A stretch of DNA of 64,000 nucleotides. Source: a bacterium (GTDB taxonomy: Bacteria > Patescibacteriota > Gracilibacteria > UBA1369 > PNNO01). The notes under the pieces were generated by a model that was given only the letters and a program-made list of their open reading frames with translations, was not told where the DNA came from and did not search any database. Within the stretch, counting starts at the first letter, position 1. The number at the start of each line of letters is the position of its first letter. Shown piece by piece: positions 61,883 through 64,000 of this stretch. Location: assembly GCA_013824265.1 (NCBI GenBank), contig PNNO01000001.1, forward strand, positions 167,051 to 231,050. Direction: 5' to 3'. The position numbers and the translations under genes are program-made.

Positions 61883-62086
61883 TTATGATTCTTTAATAGA
61901 TTTGGATTCAAGCCCAAAGTGCTTAAGTAGATATTTCTTTAGCATTAAAAGATAAAAATTATTCACCATCCCTATTGGTTGAATAATACGCCTTTTATCG
62001 AATGTTGAAATTTGTTTCGTTTTAACAACGGAATCAGTCGCAAGATTATTCCGATTGTCACTTTTAATTATGAAATCATTTTCCAT
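61883..62086 (-). CDS. Small basic protein encoded downstream of a Phd-like antitoxin
   Basis: 67 residues, basic, with a C-terminal amphipathic helix (NFYLLMLKKYLLKHFGL). Its start overlaps the antitoxin-like gene by 11 bases, the usual coupling of toxin to antitoxin. It is not a recognisable Doc, YoeB, RelE or PIN toxin. Role unknown. Confidence 0.5.
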   Translation of the reverse strand: MENDFIIKSDNRNNLATDSVVKTKQISTFDKRRIIQPIGMVNNFYLLMLKKYLLKHFGLESKSIKES

Positions 62087-62333
62087 TTATTAACGATTTA
62101 TAATGTTTTTTTTCTTTAGCTGAAAGCTTTTCTTTCCCCAAGATATCAATTGAACTTGCCGCCTCCATATCGGACGAAGATGCATTTATAACCAAATTTT
62201 CCGGATCCACGGGCCTGAGCTGACCTATTGGTATTGATTGATAAATAACAAGATATGTTATCCCTTTAGCCAATCCTTCCCTTACTTTCGGGAAATTTGT
62301 TCTTAATTCTTTCACACTTATAGTTTTAACCAT
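62076..62333 (-). CDS. Phd/YefM-like antitoxin
   Basis: 85 residues. The N-terminal MVKTISVKELRTNFPKVREGL is the Phd/YefM DNA-binding start, followed by the YLVIYQSIPIGQLRPV strands. The C-terminal half is charged and would be the toxin-binding part. Its start lies 9 bases from a large inverted repeat, as expected for autoregulation. The gene downstream has an unfamiliar sequence. Confidence 0.75.
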   Translation of the reverse strand: MVKTISVKELRTNFPKVREGLAKGITYLVIYQSIPIGQLRPVDPENLVINASSSDMEAASSIDILGKEKLSAKEKKHYKSLINGK

Positions 62334-62390
62334 TTTTTACTGATTAGGGTTACCTTAAGATTACCTTGAAGTAACCCTAATAATCAATAC
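62334..62390 (-). promoter_or_regulatory. Operator-like inverted repeat and promoter of the Phd-like unit
   Basis: attagggttac (62343-62353) and gtaaccctaat (62371-62381) are perfect 11-bp inverted arms, with a third ttacctt copy in the 17-base centre. On the minus strand TTGATT-18-TAATCT overlaps it, so a bound protein would block transcription. Classic antitoxin autoregulation layout (inference). Confidence 0.6.
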
Positions 62391-62446
62391 TGAAAAAAGA
62401 CATACACAAAATATCAAACAATTTTAAAAATATTCTAAAAAAATTA

Positions 62447-63271
62447 TTAACTTTCTCTAATCGCGTAAACCATGTCGGCAACTCTGCGGGCTTCCTTTAC
62501 GTTGTGAACACGAACAATATTTGCACCGTTCATAACACCTGCGGCGACGCAAGCACATGACCCCTCGCATCTTTCATGAAGGGGAAGTTTAAGAGTCTGA
62601 CCTATAAAAGATTTTCTTGAAGACCCAATCATAATCGGCAAACCGAAAGATTTAAATTCGTCCAAATGTTTTAGAATTTGCAGACTGTATTTTGGTATGG
62701 AACTAACAAAAGCGCCCTGTCCCGGATCCAAAATAAGCCTGTCGCGGGAAATTCCCTTTTTTTCGGCAAACTCAATTCTTTCCTCGAAAAAATTCTTTAT
62801 ATATTTTATTACGTCGGTATATTCTCTGGCCTCTCCGGTTGTTCTGCCGTTGGCATCCTTTGAATACATAATGATTATTTGATTGTCATAATTGGCGAGA
62901 GTTCCGGCAATATCTCCGTCACCACGGAAAGCAAGAACATCATTGATTATATCTGCGCCTGCATCCAAAGCCCTTTTTGCAACTTCCGCTTTATAAGTGT
63001 CGACAGAAATTAAAATGTTCGATCTTTTTCTAACCTCTTTTAAAACGGGAATCACTCGCGCAATTTCATCTTTTTCGGAAACGTCTTTTGAACCGGGCCC
63101 TGTGGATTCCCCGCCTATATCCACAATATCGGCACCCCACTCAATCATTTCATCAAAGTGTTTTATTGCTTTGTCTATACTGTTATATTCACCGCCATCA
63201 GAAAAAGAATCGGGAGTCACATTAAGGATTCCCATGATCAACGGCCCGTCTTTTAGCGATATTTTTTTCAT
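62447..63271 (-). CDS. folP: Dihydropteroate synthase
   Basis: 274 residues. Pterin and pABA binding motifs GILNVTPDSFSDGG at the start, IDVDTYK-type ISVDTYKAEVA, DPGQGAFV and SRKSFIGQ are all present. Joins hydroxymethyldihydropterin pyrophosphate to p-aminobenzoate. Only 2 bases separate it from the aminotransferase gene upstream. Confidence 0.96.
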   Translation of the reverse strand: MKKISLKDGPLIMGILNVTPDSFSDGGEYNSIDKAIKHFDEMIEWGADIVDIGGESTGPGSKDVSEKDEIARVIPVLKEVRKRSNILISVDTYKAEVAKRALDAGADIINDVLAFRGDGDIAGTLANYDNQIIIMYSKDANGRTTGEAREYTDVIKYIKNFFEERIEFAEKKGISRDRLILDPGQGAFVSSIPKYSLQILKHLDEFKSFGLPIMIGSSRKSFIGQTLKLPLHERCEGSCACVAAGVMNGANIVRVHNVKEARRVADMVYAIRES

Positions 63272-63273
63272 AC

Positions 63274-64000
63274 TTACTCGGTAACTCCTATGTACTCGGT
63301 AACTTTTTTAGTTATCGGCCCAACCTTCCCGTCCCCAACTTTTTTACCGTTAATTTTTGTAACCGGCATAATCCCTTTTGTGGTACTGCTTATAAAAACC
63401 TCGTCCATTTTCGCAAGATCACGACATTTGATTGTAGTTTGTTTTGCCCTTGCCTCCTTGATAATCAACTTACGAACAGTCCCTTCGAGCAAATATTTTT
63501 TTGGCGTAAGAACTTTCCCGTTCTTCACAAAAAACACGTTACTCATACTGCCTTCCGTTATTCTTCCGCGATGATCAACAAGAAACGCCTCGTGCGCTTT
63601 TTTCTTTAAAGCGTATTGATAAGCCAAAATTGACGGCAACATCGAGGTTGTTTTCACTTTGGCCATCGGACGTTCAATTTCAAAAGTAACCGCAGAAATT
63701 CCTTTTTCATAAAGTTCTTTTGGCGGGAATGTAAGCTTTTTTGCTTCAACCAAAAATGTTGGATTTTTTGCCGGACCAAAATCAAGTTCATTCGATCCTC
63801 TTGAAAGAGTGATTCTTATTCGCGCTTCTTTAAGGCTGTTTTTATTTATAAGTCCGACTATTTGCTCATAAATTTCGGATTTTTTGTACGGGATTTCCAA
63901 CCCCATAACTTTGGCCGACGATATAAATCTCTTAAAATGCTCATCAAAAAGCCACACTTTACCGGAGCAAGTACGCATTGTTTCATAAACGGCATCGCCA
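63274..64000 (-). CDS. Class IV PLP aminotransferase / aminodeoxychorismate lyase-like, 5' end cut by window edge
   Basis: The frame continues to the edge; the last visible residues GDAVYETMRT are the conserved opening of class IV enzymes, so about 15-25 N-terminal residues lie outside. PLP lysine is in VKTTSMLPSI, and ITEGSMSNVFF is the phosphate/cofactor loop. Alternatives are D-amino acid or branched-chain aminotransferase. Position directly before folP favours aminodeoxychorismate lyase (PabC), which makes p-aminobenzoate. Confidence 0.85.
   Translation of the reverse strand, partial: GDAVYETMRTCSGKVWLFDEHFKRFISSAKVMGLEIPYKKSEIYEQIVGLINKNSLKEARIRITLSRGSNELDFGPAKNPTFLVEAKKLTFPPKELYEKGISAVTFEIERPMAKVKTTSMLPSILAYQYALKKKAHEAFLVDHRGRITEGSMSNVFFVKNGKVLTPKKYLLEGTVRKLIIKEARAKQTTIKCRDLAKMDEVFISSTTKGIMPVTKINGKKVGDGKVGPITKKVTEYIGVTE

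Noticed and set aside
63273..63305. Direct repeat actcggtaact as a regulatory site
   Set aside because: It is explained by the coding sequence for the C-terminal TEYIGVTE of the aminotransferase.
1..64000. tRNA, rRNA or IS element
   Set aside because: No T-loop/acceptor pattern, rRNA core or transposase motif was seen on reading both strands; this is by eye and a tRNAscan/Infernal run would be decisive.

Overview
This window is A+T-rich, densely coding bacterial DNA. It has no rRNA, tRNA or ribosomal-protein gene, so taxonomy can only be inferred. TGA is a true stop here (the pyrC, cytidine deaminase and SMR transporter genes end on it), which excludes the Gracilibacteria/Absconditabacteria code in which UGA is glycine. 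Short intergenic gaps, many orphan proteins, scattered rather than complete pathways, a V-type ATPase and a split transketolase fit a member of the Patescibacteria (CPR), possibly Peregrinibacteria-like. This assignment is an inference of modest confidence.

Layout. 1-7.6 kb: pyrimidine genes. pyrB-pyrC and pyrD-pyrK are on the minus strand and carA diverges from pyrB across a 12-bp-arm inverted repeat; a more GC-rich Ser/Thr protein kinase gene sits between pyrC and pyrD. 7.6-11.4 kb: a methyltransferase-like membrane protein, a roughly 408-nt unidentified structured RNA with its own promoter and terminator, and an exonuclease-DinG helicase fusion. 11.5-20.3 kb: a nine-gene V-type ATPase operon in the order F-I-K-E-C-G-A-B-D, with a Na+-type ion site in subunit K. 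20.4-24.2 kb: small accessory genes (HicB-like, cytidine deaminase-like, nucleotidyltransferase-like, GNAT, ADP-ribosyltransferase-like, HEIGH metallopeptidase). 24.4-36.9 kb: a SOUL-MsrA fusion with a TspO-like protein, an envelope/secreted block (FecR, Excalibur, DUF937, META lipoprotein, C39 peptidase), transporters and a ferritin-like protein. 36.9-42.6 kb: LemA/DUF2207 plus several orphan proteins expressed from near-consensus promoters. 42.7-47.3 kb: a PIG-L deacetylase facing an operon of two GT4 glycosyltransferases, a radical SAM protein and a histidine phosphatase. 47.4-55 kb: uvrB, a deacetylase-LysM-glycosidase fusion and a WG-repeat protein. 54.9-64 kb: pentose-phosphate, PRPP and folate/pterin genes (rpe, rpiB, prs, split transketolase, lepB, folK, CYTH, QueD/PTPS, folP, a class IV aminotransferase cut by the window edge) with a Phd-like antitoxin unit.

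How it fits together. rpiB, rpe and transketolase interconvert pentose phosphates; prs makes PRPP, which feeds pyrimidines (pyrB, pyrC, pyrD, pyrK, carA). folK, folP, the class IV aminotransferase and a dual-motif PTPS suggest folate synthesis or salvage. The V-ATPase and cation exchangers suggest Na+/H+/K+ energetics. Promoters are readable as TTGACA-like -35 and TATAAT-like -10 boxes. At least two (carA, WG protein) place the start codon exactly 6 nt after the -10 box, which implies leaderless mRNAs.
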